A DNA stretch of 64,000 nt from Variovorax paradoxus. GTDB taxonomy: Bacteria > Pseudomonadota > Gammaproteobacteria > Burkholderiales > Burkholderiaceae_C. A program made the translations under genes and the position numbers. Positions 57,093 to 64,000 of this stretch are shown one piece after another (the stretch's first letter is position 1; every line of letters begins with the position of its first letter). The notes beneath the pieces were generated by a model. The model was not told the DNA's origin, ran no database searches, and was given only the letters and a program-made list of their open reading frames with translations. The stretch is from contig NZ_CP045644.1 of NCBI RefSeq assembly GCF_009498455.1, positions 1,116,001 to 1,180,000 of the forward strand. Reading direction: 5' to 3'.

Positions 57093-57830
57093 ATGACACC
57101 CACCTTCGACTTCTCAGGAAAGCGCGCCCTCGTGACTGGCGCCAGCAGCGGCATCGGCCGCGCAGTCGCAGCGCAGCTCGCGCAGTCAGGCGCCACAGTC
57201 ATCGCCGTTGGTCGCAACGCCGCCGCGCTGGAAGCATTGCAAAAGGAGTCGGGTTGCCAGCCCTTGGCACTCGACGTAGCCGACGTCCCCGCACTGGAAA
57301 AAGCGCTTGCCCCGTTGCCCGCCTTCGACCTGGTGGTGAACTGCGCCGGCACCACACGCATCGAGCGCGCCACTGATCTGCAGGCCGAGAGCTTCGATGC
57401 CGTGATGGCCGTCAACGCACGCGCCGCGGCGATCGTGGCCGCGCGCTGCGGCCGGGCCATGATCGCGGCCGGCGTGCGCGGCAGCATCGTCAATGTGTCG
57501 AGCCAGGCCTCGCTGGTCGCGCTCGACGCGCACCTTTGCTACAGCGCCTCGAAGGCGGCCATGGACGCCATCACGCGTGCGCTGTGCCTCGAATTCGGAC
57601 CGCACGGCATCCGCGTGAACAGCGTGAACCCGACCGTCACGCTCACGCCGATGGCCGAGCAGGCGTGGTCCGACCCGGCCAAGAGCGCGTCGGTGCTTCA
57701 GAACATTCCGTTGAGGCGCTTCGCGCAGGTCGCGGAAGTGGTCGCGCCGATCCTGTTCCTGCTGTCGGACGGCGCGTCGATGGTCAGCGGCGTGGCGCTG
57801 CCGATCGACGGCGGCTACACCATCGCCTGA
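57093..57830 (+). CDS. SDR oxidoreductase, L-xylulose reductase (DCXR)-like
   Basis: The 245-residue SDR has TGASSGIGRAVAAQL (cofactor loop), NCAGTT, the catalytic SSQASLVALDAHLCYSASKAAMD with intact Ser-Tyr-Lys, and a DCXR-like C-terminal stretch with NPTVTLTPMAEQAWSDP, IPLRRFAQVAEVV and LPIDGGY. These recall the mammalian dicarbonyl/L-xylulose reductase, which interconverts L-xylulose and xylitol. With the polyol dehydrogenase and kinase upstream it likely belongs to the same pathway. Repeat copy B lies between, so it may have its own promoter. The ATG at 57093 begins the fold. Confidence 0.9.
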   Translation: MTPTFDFSGKRALVTGASSGIGRAVAAQLAQSGATVIAVGRNAAALEALQKESGCQPLALDVADVPALEKALAPLPAFDLVVNCAGTTRIERATDLQAESFDAVMAVNARAAAIVAARCGRAMIAAGVRGSIVNVSSQASLVALDAHLCYSASKAAMDAITRALCLEFGPHGIRVNSVNPTVTLTPMAEQAWSDPAKSASVLQNIPLRRFAQVAEVVAPILFLLSDGASMVSGVALPIDGGYTIA

Positions 57831-57848
57831 AGAAAAAACCCGGGCAGG

Positions 57849-58163
57849 TCAGGCGAAGCGGCTGCCGCCCTGCGGCGCTTCGAGCAGCGCATCGAGATTG
57901 CGCGCGATCTTCTGCTCGATCTGGTCGCTGAAGCTGCTGAACAGGAACCCCAGCGTCGCTTCGAGCCGGAAGGTGTCGGCCGTGACCTCCACCGTGCCGT
58001 CGATGCCCGCGCGGCTGAACTGGGCCACGTCGCAGTCGGCGCCCTCGGTGTAGGTGCACTCGAGACCGTAGTCCTGCTCGACCTGATGCACCCATTGGCG
58101 CGCGACTTCGCGGGCGCCGGCAATGCCCAGCGTGTGGTTGCGTTCGATTTGGATGTCAGGCAC
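57849..58163 (-). CDS. Polyhydroxyalkanoic acid system family protein
   Basis: The 104-residue protein starts at a GTG at 58163 (MPDIQIERNHTLGIAGAREVARQWVHQVEQDYG). Features include GIDGTVEVTADTFRLEATLGFL, FSDQIEQKIARNLDALL and a short Gly/Ser tail. That matches the small PHA_gran_rgn family linked to PHA granules; its mechanism is unknown. Starts further upstream would overlap the aminopeptidase gene heavily. The GTG start overlaps that gene's end by eight bases. It is the last gene of the minus-strand group from the molybdopterin oxidoreductase. Confidence 0.8.
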   Translation of the reverse strand: MPDIQIERNHTLGIAGAREVARQWVHQVEQDYGLECTYTEGADCDVAQFSRAGIDGTVEVTADTFRLEATLGFLFSSFSDQIEQKIARNLDALLEAPQGGSRFA

Positions 58164-59295
58164 CGTGGTCTCCGTTGTCGTCGTGTGTGCGGCCTTGGCG
58201 CGCGTGGGTGTGCAGGATACCCGTGGCGGCCTGCAACGCAGTGCGGCGCTCTTCCGTGGTGGGCAGCGCGGCAATGCGCCGCACCGCAGTGTAAAAGCGC
58301 GGCCAGTCGCGGCCCTCGCGTTCGAACAGGGCCTCGAAGCTCGGCACCAGGTCGTCGTACGCGCCCTGCGCACCGAAGGCCGCATTGTTGGCGCGTGCCA
58401 CCCAGCCGTCGTAGGCGTTCTGGCGCGGGCCGGTCCAGCCCGTCTTCAGCGCGGCATAGCGCTCGCGGAAGTCGGCCATGGCGGCCTGCTTCTGCGCTTC
58501 GACCTTCGTCCAGTCTTTGGCCTTGGCTTCGGGCGATTCGTACACCTGCGTGAGCGCGCGGCGCGTGTTGAGCGCGAGCGCGCGAAAGTCCTGCCGCTGC
58601 GCATTGAACTGCGCGTACTCGGCGCGCGCCGCCTCGCCGGCTTCGCGCTGCAGCCACATCGCGCCGCCGATGCGCTCGACGGCCGTGGCGTACGACTCGT
58701 TGAACACCGTGTCGCCCGACACATAGAGCACCTGGTGCGCCAGCTCGTGGAACACGAGGCGCGCCAGCTCGCCCTCGGGGTAGCCGATGAAGGTGGACAG
58801 CAGCGGATCGCCGCCGGCCCAGTTCATCCAGCCCAACGTGGAGTAGGCCGGCACGGGGTACACGGCCACTTCGAGGCCGTTGGTCTTCTGCGCCTCGGCC
58901 TCGGTCTTGGCGGCAGCCTCGTCGTAATAGCCGCGATAACCGACGCAGCCCGCGACCGGGAAGCACCAGCTCTTCAGCGTGAGCGAGTACGGCGGCGCGG
59001 CCACCACGTTCCACACGGCAGCGGGGCGGTGCAGGTCGGCGTACGAGGTGTAGCTGGCGTTGTCGGGCAGGCCGAGTTCGCTCGACGCGAAGCGGCGGAT
59101 GCGCTGCGCGAGTTCGAGTTTGGCCTTGAGCGGCGCCCCCACGGCCGGGTCGGCCAGCCATTCGGGCACGGGCTTGGCCGCGCGCAGGATGTCGAGGTGA
59201 CCGTTGGCCGATTGCCAGTAGTAGCCGAGGTCGGCGCAGCCGCTCAAGAACATCGCGCCGGCCAGCGCCAGCGCAGGTGCGCGCAGCCGCCGCAT
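58156..59295 (-). CDS. Putative aminopeptidase lipoprotein
   Basis: The 379-residue precursor has a lipobox LSGC (Cys near residue 20, MRRLRAPALALAGAMFLSGCADLG), so it should be a membrane-anchored envelope protein. The zinc-protease motif HELAH is in ELARLVFHELAHQVLYVSG, and FNESYATAVERIGG carries the downstream Glu. This matches the predicted aminopeptidase family PF10023, named from sequence rather than biochemistry. The ATG at 59295 overlaps the stop of the molybdopterin oxidoreductase by one base (TGATG); the stop overlaps the PHA-system gene. The substrate is unknown. Confidence 0.85.
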   Translation of the reverse strand: MRRLRAPALALAGAMFLSGCADLGYYWQSANGHLDILRAAKPVPEWLADPAVGAPLKAKLELAQRIRRFASSELGLPDNASYTSYADLHRPAAVWNVVAAPPYSLTLKSWCFPVAGCVGYRGYYDEAAAKTEAEAQKTNGLEVAVYPVPAYSTLGWMNWAGGDPLLSTFIGYPEGELARLVFHELAHQVLYVSGDTVFNESYATAVERIGGAMWLQREAGEAARAEYAQFNAQRQDFRALALNTRRALTQVYESPEAKAKDWTKVEAQKQAAMADFRERYAALKTGWTGPRQNAYDGWVARANNAAFGAQGAYDDLVPSFEALFEREGRDWPRFYTAVRRIAALPTTEERRTALQAATGILHTHARQGRTHDDNGDHGA

Positions 59296-61355
59296 CACGC
59301 CTTTTCGACCTGCACCAGGCAGTCGTAGAAGGTCGGGCCGCGGCCGATGTCGGTCAGGCGCTGGCTGGTCAGCTCGTTGACGTTGGTGCCGTCCATGCCG
59401 AGCTTGCGCCACCAGATGCCCATGCCATGCACCACGCCGCGGCGCGCGCGGCGCGACACCTCGGCGCGGCAGCGGTGCTCGCCACGCTGGTTGAACACGC
59501 GCACCGTGGCACCGTCCTCGATGCCGCGCGCGGCGGCGTCGTCGGCATGGATCTCGAGCAGCGGCTCGACCTCGATGGCGCGCAGGCTGATCACGTTGAC
59601 GAAGGTCGAGTTGAGGAAATTGCGCGCCGGTGGCGAGATCATCGCCAGCGGGAATTCGGTCGAGCTGCCGGCCGGTTCCCAGTTGGGCACGTGGTCGGGC
59701 AGGCCGTCGATGCCCGTGGCCTGCAGGCGCTCGCTGAAAAACTCGCAGCGGCCCGAGGGCGTGGGGAACTTGCCTTCGGCGAACGGCGCCTCGGCCAACT
59801 TCAGGCTGGTGAAGCCCTGCGCGCGCAGCTGGTCGAAGTCGATCGTGTTCTCGGCGAAGGCGGTGCGGCACAGCGACTCGTCGCTCTCGGCAAAGCAGGG
59901 CTCGTCGAAGCCCATTCGGCGCGCCAGCTCGCGGAACACCCAGGCGTTGCTGCGGGCCTCGCCGCGCGGCGCAACGGCCGGCTGGTTCAGCAGCACGTCG
60001 GTGTGGCCGTAGCTGCAGTGGATGTCCCAGTGCTCGAGCTGTGTGGTGGCGGGCAGCAGGTAGTCGGCGTAGTCGGCGGTGTCGGTGCGGAACTGCTCCA
60101 GCACCACGGTGAACAGGTCTTCGCGCGCAAAGCCCGCCACCACCTTGGCCGACTCGGGCGCCACCGCCACGGGGTTGCTGTTGTAGACCACGACGGCCTT
60201 CACGGGCTTCGCCGTGTCGAGCAGCGCATCGCCGATGGTGCTCATGTTGATGGTGCGCGGCTTGCGCCCGGCCAGCAGGTCGGGGCGCTGCAGCGCGGCG
60301 CGGTCGACCGGGTAGTGGCCCGAGCTGCTGAGCAGCAGGCCGCCCGCGCGGTCGCGCCAGGCGCCGACCAGCGACGGCAGGCAGGCGATGGCGCGTGCCG
60401 CGTTGCCGCCGCCGCGCACGCGCTGCATGCCGTAGTTCAGGCGGATCGCGGCCGGCTTCGTCGTGCCGTAGGCCTGGGCCAGCGCGACGATCTGCGCTTC
60501 GGGAATGCCGCAGACTTCGGCCGCACGTGACGGCGGCCACTGCAGCGCGCGCTCGCGCAGCTGCTCCCAGCCGAGCGTGTGGTTCGCGATGTACTCGTGG
60601 TCGAGCCAGTCGTGCACGATGAGTTCGTGCATGAGCGCCAAGGCCAGCGCGGCGTCGGTGCCGGGCAGCAGCGCGATGTGCTCGTCGCACTTGTCGGCGG
60701 TTTCGGTCTTGCGCGGGTCGATGCACACCAGCCGCGCGCCGGCGCGCTTGGCGGCCTGGGCGTGGCGCCAGAAGTGCAGGTTGCTCGCGATGGAGTTGCT
60801 GCCCCAGATCAGGATGAGCTTGGCCTCGGCAAAGAACTCGATCCGCATGCCGACCTTGGCGCCGAGCGTGTAGACCATCGCTTCGCCGCCCGCCATCGAG
60901 CAGATGGTGCGGTCCAGCAGCGAGGCGCCGAGCTTGTGGAAGAAGCGCCGGTCCATCGACTCGCCCTGCACGAGGCCCATGGTGCCCGCATAGCTGTAAG
61001 GGAGAATTGCTTCCGGTTCGGCCTGCAAACCCCGAAGATGCGCGGCGATGTCGTCCAATGCGGCGTCCCACGAGACCGGCTCGAAATGGCCGCTGCCCTT
61101 GGGGCCGACGCGTTTGAGGGGCTGCACCAGCCGCTCGGCATGGTCATTGCGTTCGATGTAGCGGGACACCTTGGTGCACAGCACGCCCCCGGTGTGCGAG
61201 TGGGCGGGGTTGCCCTGCAGCTTCACCGCCACGCCGTCCTTGACGGTGGTGACGAGCGCGCAGGTGTCGGGACAATCGTGCGGGCAGGCGCCGAGCACCG
61301 TGGAGGGTGCGGAGGCGTCGGGCGTGTCGAGGAGGGAATCCGTTGCGTGGGCCAT
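59295..61355 (-). CDS. Molybdopterin-dependent oxidoreductase
   Basis: The 686-residue protein carries an N-terminal [4Fe-4S] motif C24-x3-C28-x3-C32...C60 (CPHDCPDTC, VLCTK), then the molybdopterin domains: LIWGSNSIASNLHFW, GARLVCIDPRKTETADKCD, INMSTIGDAL and VVYNSNPVAVAPES. The C-terminal dinucleotide-binding domain has LLEIHADDAAARGIEDGATVRVFN. It is of the DMSO-reductase type but has no Tat signal, so it is cytoplasmic. The metal ligand position near ICSMAGGEA is not a clear Cys/SeCys, so the substrate cannot be named. Two genes are coupled downstream by one- and eight-base overlaps. It is divergent from the lone binding protein, 52 bp between. Confidence 0.9.
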   Translation of the reverse strand: MAHATDSLLDTPDASAPSTVLGACPHDCPDTCALVTTVKDGVAVKLQGNPAHSHTGGVLCTKVSRYIERNDHAERLVQPLKRVGPKGSGHFEPVSWDAALDDIAAHLRGLQAEPEAILPYSYAGTMGLVQGESMDRRFFHKLGASLLDRTICSMAGGEAMVYTLGAKVGMRIEFFAEAKLILIWGSNSIASNLHFWRHAQAAKRAGARLVCIDPRKTETADKCDEHIALLPGTDAALALALMHELIVHDWLDHEYIANHTLGWEQLRERALQWPPSRAAEVCGIPEAQIVALAQAYGTTKPAAIRLNYGMQRVRGGGNAARAIACLPSLVGAWRDRAGGLLLSSSGHYPVDRAALQRPDLLAGRKPRTINMSTIGDALLDTAKPVKAVVVYNSNPVAVAPESAKVVAGFAREDLFTVVLEQFRTDTADYADYLLPATTQLEHWDIHCSYGHTDVLLNQPAVAPRGEARSNAWVFRELARRMGFDEPCFAESDESLCRTAFAENTIDFDQLRAQGFTSLKLAEAPFAEGKFPTPSGRCEFFSERLQATGIDGLPDHVPNWEPAGSSTEFPLAMISPPARNFLNSTFVNVISLRAIEVEPLLEIHADDAAARGIEDGATVRVFNQRGEHRCRAEVSRRARRGVVHGMGIWWRKLGMDGTNVNELTSQRLTDIGRGPTFYDCLVQVEKA

Positions 61356-61407
61356 CGGACAAGTCTAAATTGAGTATCAACACACAGGGCAGAGGGAGGA
61401 TTTCACC

Positions 61408-62547
61408 ATGACGATGCATCTGAATCGCAGGCATTTTTCAATCGCCACGGCGGCCGCCGCCACGCTGGGCAGCTTCGGCATCGCCCGGGCGCAGAGCGAG
61501 ACGCCGCTGGTGCTGGGCCAGTCGGCGCCGTTCACCGGGCCGGCCGCGCAGCTCGGCATCCAGTTTCACCAGGGCGCCAAGCTGTTCCTGGAGCAGTACA
61601 ACGCGCAGCCGGGCCAGCGCGACGTGGTCATCAAGAACCTCGACGACGGCTACGAGCCCGACCGCTGCGCGGCCAACACGCAAAAACTGATCAGTGAAGA
61701 CGTGTTCGCGCTGTTCGGCTACATCGGCACGCCGACCAGCCTGGCCGCGCTGCCGCTGGCGGTAAAGGACAAGGTGCCGTTCATCGCACCGTTCACCGGC
61801 GCGATGTCGCTGCGCGAGCCTTTTCACCGCAACGTGTTCCATCTGCGCGCTTCGTACAACGACGAGACGGCATTGATGGTGAAGCAACTCACCCACCTGG
61901 GCATGAAGAAGATCGCGGTCTTCTACCAGAACGACGCCTACGGCAAGGCCGGGCTCGACGGCGTGACGCTGGCCCTGGCCCAGCAACAACTGAAACCCGT
62001 GGCGCTGGCCACGGTGGAGCGCAACTCGGCCGACGTGGCCGCGGCCGTGAAGACGATCGTGGCAAGCCAGCCGGCGGCGGTGGTCCAGGTCGGCGCCTAC
62101 AAGGCCTGCGCGGCGTTCATCCGCGAGGCGCGCAAGGCAGGTTACGGCGGCGTGTTCTTCAACCTCTCGTTCGTGGGCACGCAGGCGCTGGCGGACGAGC
62201 TGGGCAAGGAGGCGGCGGGCGTGATGGTCACGCAGGTGGTGCCATCGCCCTACAACCAGGCCAATGCGCTGGCCCGCGAGTTCACCGAGGCGGTGCGCAA
62301 GGCGGGCGGGGGCGCGAGCGCCAATTTCTCGAGCATGGAAGGCTACCTGGCCGCCAAGGTGCTGACCGAAGGCCTGCGCCGCGCACCGGGCGGCAAGGGC
62401 ACGCGCGACGGGCTGATCGCGGGGCTGGAAAGCATCGAGCGTCAGCAGTTCGGCGGCTTCGAGGTGTCGTTCTCGCCGAAGAGCCACGTGGCGTCGCGGT
62501 TTGTCGAGCTGTCGATGCTGACTGCGGATGGGCGGGTGCGGACGTAG
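61408..62547 (+). CDS. Solitary branched-chain-type ABC substrate-binding protein
   Basis: The 379-residue precursor begins NRRHFSIATAAAATLGSFGIARAQ, a Tat-like RRxF signal. The Peripla_BP_6 body has PLVLGQSAPFTGPAAQLGIQFHQGAKLF, FALFGYIGTPTSLAALPLA and KIAVFYQNDAYGKAGLDGV. No permease or ATPase is adjacent, so it must work with a transporter elsewhere or as a sensor. Its closest neighbour is the divergent molybdopterin oxidoreductase. The ATG at 61408 was chosen; MTM at the start allows a start two codons later. Repeat copy C follows its stop by 22 bases. Confidence 0.9.
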   Translation: MTMHLNRRHFSIATAAAATLGSFGIARAQSETPLVLGQSAPFTGPAAQLGIQFHQGAKLFLEQYNAQPGQRDVVIKNLDDGYEPDRCAANTQKLISEDVFALFGYIGTPTSLAALPLAVKDKVPFIAPFTGAMSLREPFHRNVFHLRASYNDETALMVKQLTHLGMKKIAVFYQNDAYGKAGLDGVTLALAQQQLKPVALATVERNSADVAAAVKTIVASQPAAVVQVGAYKACAAFIREARKAGYGGVFFNLSFVGTQALADELGKEAAGVMVTQVVPSPYNQANALAREFTEAVRKAGGGASANFSSMEGYLAAKVLTEGLRRAPGGKGTRDGLIAGLESIERQQFGGFEVSFSPKSHVASRFVELSMLTADGRVRT

Positions 62548-62836
62548 TTTTTGTTCACGCGCTCTTGTTCGGGGCGCGTGCCCAGGCCACCGGGTACTTC
62601 CCTCCGCGAATGTCCCCCGCTTCGCTCCTCCTTGATTTCGCTGCGGGAAGCACCCAGTGTCCTGCGCCCGCTGAGCGCGGTCGTTGGGCTATTCGATCAA
62701 CGACCGCACTGCCCAACGCTCACGTCGATGGGGTGCCTTGCGCAGCGAAATTAAGGGGGAGCCCGAAGGGCGGAGGACATTCGCGGAGCAAGGTACCCCG
62801 TCGGCGTGAGCACGCCAGAGCGCACGCCCAAACGGT
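62548..62836. other. Intergenic region filled by palindromic repeat copy C
   Basis: The 289 bases between convergent stops hold repeat copy C (62570-62817) and nothing else I can identify. Its site between convergent gene ends suggests it does no harm there and may separate transcripts. Confidence 0.7.
62570..62817 (+). repeat. ~250-bp palindromic intergenic element, copy C
   Basis: Same orientation as copy A and very close to it: left arm with GGTACTTCCCTCCGCGAATG and CTCCTTGATTTCGCTGCG, right arm with CGCAGCGAAATTAAGG, GACATTCGCGGAGCAAGGTAC. The right end (CACGCC) diverges slightly. The central ~60 bases differ most between copies, as expected for a hairpin loop. Confidence 0.85.
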
Positions 62837-63931
62837 TCAGGCGCTGAGCCCGTCCACCGCCTGGAACATCGCCTGTCGCGCCTGACTCACGATCTGGCCG
62901 CGCCAGGCGTCGCTGTCCGTGTAGAACGCCTCCACCATGCGTGCGCGGATGCCGTCGGCCAGGTCGGCCGGCGCGTCCGGGTGCTTGTGCAGCCAGTGGT
63001 CGGCGCGCAGCGCGCCGGTCACTTCGAGGATCGGCAGCGTGCCGTATTCGAGCGCGATGCCGGTGTATTCGGCCTGCGGGCACTCTTCGTACACGGCGTC
63101 CCACATCAACCCGCGCAGCAGCGCCGAGGTCGAGGAGCCGTCGTAGATCGAGGTGACGGGCGCGGCGGGTGTGCCCCACCAAGCGTTGGCACGGGCGTAG
63201 GCGACCTTGTCGTCGCGGCAGGCAAAGATGCGCTCGCCCAGGCCGTTGGGGCCGAGGCCCGTGTGCAGGTCGATCCAGGCCAGGCGCTTGGCGTTGCCTG
63301 CATGGCGACGCAATACGCTGCGGATGGTTTTGTTGCTCCAGGTCGGTGCCTTGCCGCCGAAGAACAGGCCATCGTCGAACTGGTACTGGCCGCTGGTCAC
63401 CGCCGCCTGGTAGGCCGTGGCGCCGTGCTTGTCGATCCACTTCTCGACGGCGGCCTGGTTCTCGGGCGTCGGCGGCCAGGTGTCGGGCAGCAGCAGCGGA
63501 TGCAGCTTGGCGTAGGGTTCGTTCACCGGCACGGGCTGCGAAAAGTCGAGGAAGTTGCGGTTCAGGTCGACGTTCTCGTGCGTCACGCGGCGTCCGTACG
63601 AAAAGCCGTGCGGGTTCAGCGCGTGCACGTAGAGCACCGCCACGCCCTGCGCCTTGGCCTTCTCGCGCCATTCGGCATCGTGCAGCGCGAACACCTGCAC
63701 GCCGCTGCCGCAGTGGCCTTCGACGCCGTGGCAGGCGCTGGTGAGGACGAGCAGCCGCTCGGCGTTGGCATCGCCGTCGAGCGCCACGTCCATCGACAGC
63801 TCTTCGCCGTCGCGGCCCTTGAGCGGATGCGCGTGCGGCTCGACCGTGAGGCCGGCGCTGACGCAGCCCTGCAGGAACTTCTGGCGCGCGGGGGCGTAGC
63901 GCGGCGAAAAGGCCTCGCCGATGCCGATCAT
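62837..63931 (-). CDS. DUF2817 / M14-like metallopeptidase
   Basis: The 364-residue cytoplasmic protein has the zinc-binding pattern of M14-type carboxypeptidases: H68 and E71 in SACHGVEGHCG, and the third ligand in IDLHTGLGPNG. ALNPHGFSYGRRVTHENVDLNRNF is the DUF2817 fingerprint, and the expected active-site Glu near the C-terminus lies in ALEYGTLP. The substrate is unknown; relatives are described as possible peptidases or deacylases. The ATG at 63931 overlaps the stop of the next upstream gene (ATGA, 63928-63931), so it belongs to an operon extending beyond the right edge. Confidence 0.85.
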   Translation of the reverse strand: MIGIGEAFSPRYAPARQKFLQGCVSAGLTVEPHAHPLKGRDGEELSMDVALDGDANAERLLVLTSACHGVEGHCGSGVQVFALHDAEWREKAKAQGVAVLYVHALNPHGFSYGRRVTHENVDLNRNFLDFSQPVPVNEPYAKLHPLLLPDTWPPTPENQAAVEKWIDKHGATAYQAAVTSGQYQFDDGLFFGGKAPTWSNKTIRSVLRRHAGNAKRLAWIDLHTGLGPNGLGERIFACRDDKVAYARANAWWGTPAAPVTSIYDGSSTSALLRGLMWDAVYEECPQAEYTGIALEYGTLPILEVTGALRADHWLHKHPDAPADLADGIRARMVEAFYTDSDAWRGQIVSQARQAMFQAVDGLSA

Positions 63932-64000
63932 GGGGCCGTGCCGCCGGGCTTGAGGAACTGCTCGGCGATCTGCACCCAGCAGGTGGCACCCAGCGGAATG
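63928..64000 (-). CDS. Unidentified coding sequence (C-terminal fragment)
   Basis: Reading in from the right edge, 23 codons (IPLGATCWVQIAEQFLKPGG, then TAP) end in a TGA that overlaps the DUF2817 ATG as ATGA. The overlap supports a real gene, but the fragment is too short to name a family. Confidence 0.55.
   Translation of the reverse strand, partial: IPLGATCWVQIAEQFLKPGGTAP

Overview
The window is about 68% GC chromosomal DNA with no rRNA, tRNA, CRISPR array or recognisable transposase. Gene content points to a Burkholderiales bacterium of the Comamonadaceae, most likely Variovorax or a close relative. Signs are Bug-type tripartite tricarboxylate (TTT) binding proteins without a linked transporter, a gentisate pathway, a phasin and other PHA-linked proteins, many ABC importers, and very Arg/Ala-rich antisense frames. 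The genus is an inference; no marker gene here decides it.

Layout. 1-3.2 kb: a VanW-like gene (cut by the left edge) coupled to a hypothetical gene, a small secreted repeat protein, and an orphan receiver domain. 3.2-8.4 kb: ssb (minus), a ClC chloride channel/antiporter and uvrA (plus). 8.4-9.7 kb: a lower-GC two-gene island, a PIN-domain protein behind a gene broken by one frameshift at a G6 run. 9.8-12.0 kb: an EamA exporter and a secreted chitin/cellulose-active LPMO. 12.0-21.8 kb: polyol/sugar cluster 1, with GntR regulator, GlpD-like dehydrogenase and FGGY kinase on the minus strand, divergent from an RbsBAC-type importer, an aldo/keto reductase and a class I aldolase. 22-26.7 kb: a 1573-residue secreted multidomain diheme cytochrome. 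26.9 kb: an orphan ATP synthase c subunit. 27.3-31.9 kb: a complete branched-chain-type ABC importer. 32-37 kb: SulP transporter, SDR, glutathione transferase, TesB and a lipoprotein. 37.1-44.7 kb: a 3-hydroxybenzoate/gentisate operon with two Bug proteins, divergent from its LysR regulator. 44.8-49.2 kb: acyl-CoA and PHA-related genes (hotdog thioesterase, phasin, TetR, ACBP, CaiB-type CoA-transferase). 49.5-57.8 kb: polyol cluster 2 (AraC, ABC importer, erythritol/threitol-type dehydrogenase, FGGY kinase, L-xylulose-reductase-like SDR). 57.8-64 kb: a PHA-system protein, a putative aminopeptidase lipoprotein, a molybdopterin oxidoreductase, a solitary binding protein and an M14-like peptidase.

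How it works together. The window is mostly a scavenging region. Two separate polyol modules each pair a periplasmic-binding-protein importer with a kinase and dehydrogenase. Aromatic acids enter through 3-hydroxybenzoate and gentisate to central metabolites. Acyl-CoA and PHA proteins handle carbon storage. Many genes overlap by 1-4 bases, which sets operon borders and start codons with good confidence.

Most notable non-routine signals: three copies of a ~250-bp palindromic intergenic element (34.45, 56.81 and 62.57 kb); the frameshifted gene plus PIN pair; an ABC ATPase frame with no stop codon that runs through the whole downstream permease gene; the orphan atpE paralogue; three copies of a TGTYRTRACA operator in the GntR intergenic region; and the large propeller/PKD/diheme/ricin protein.
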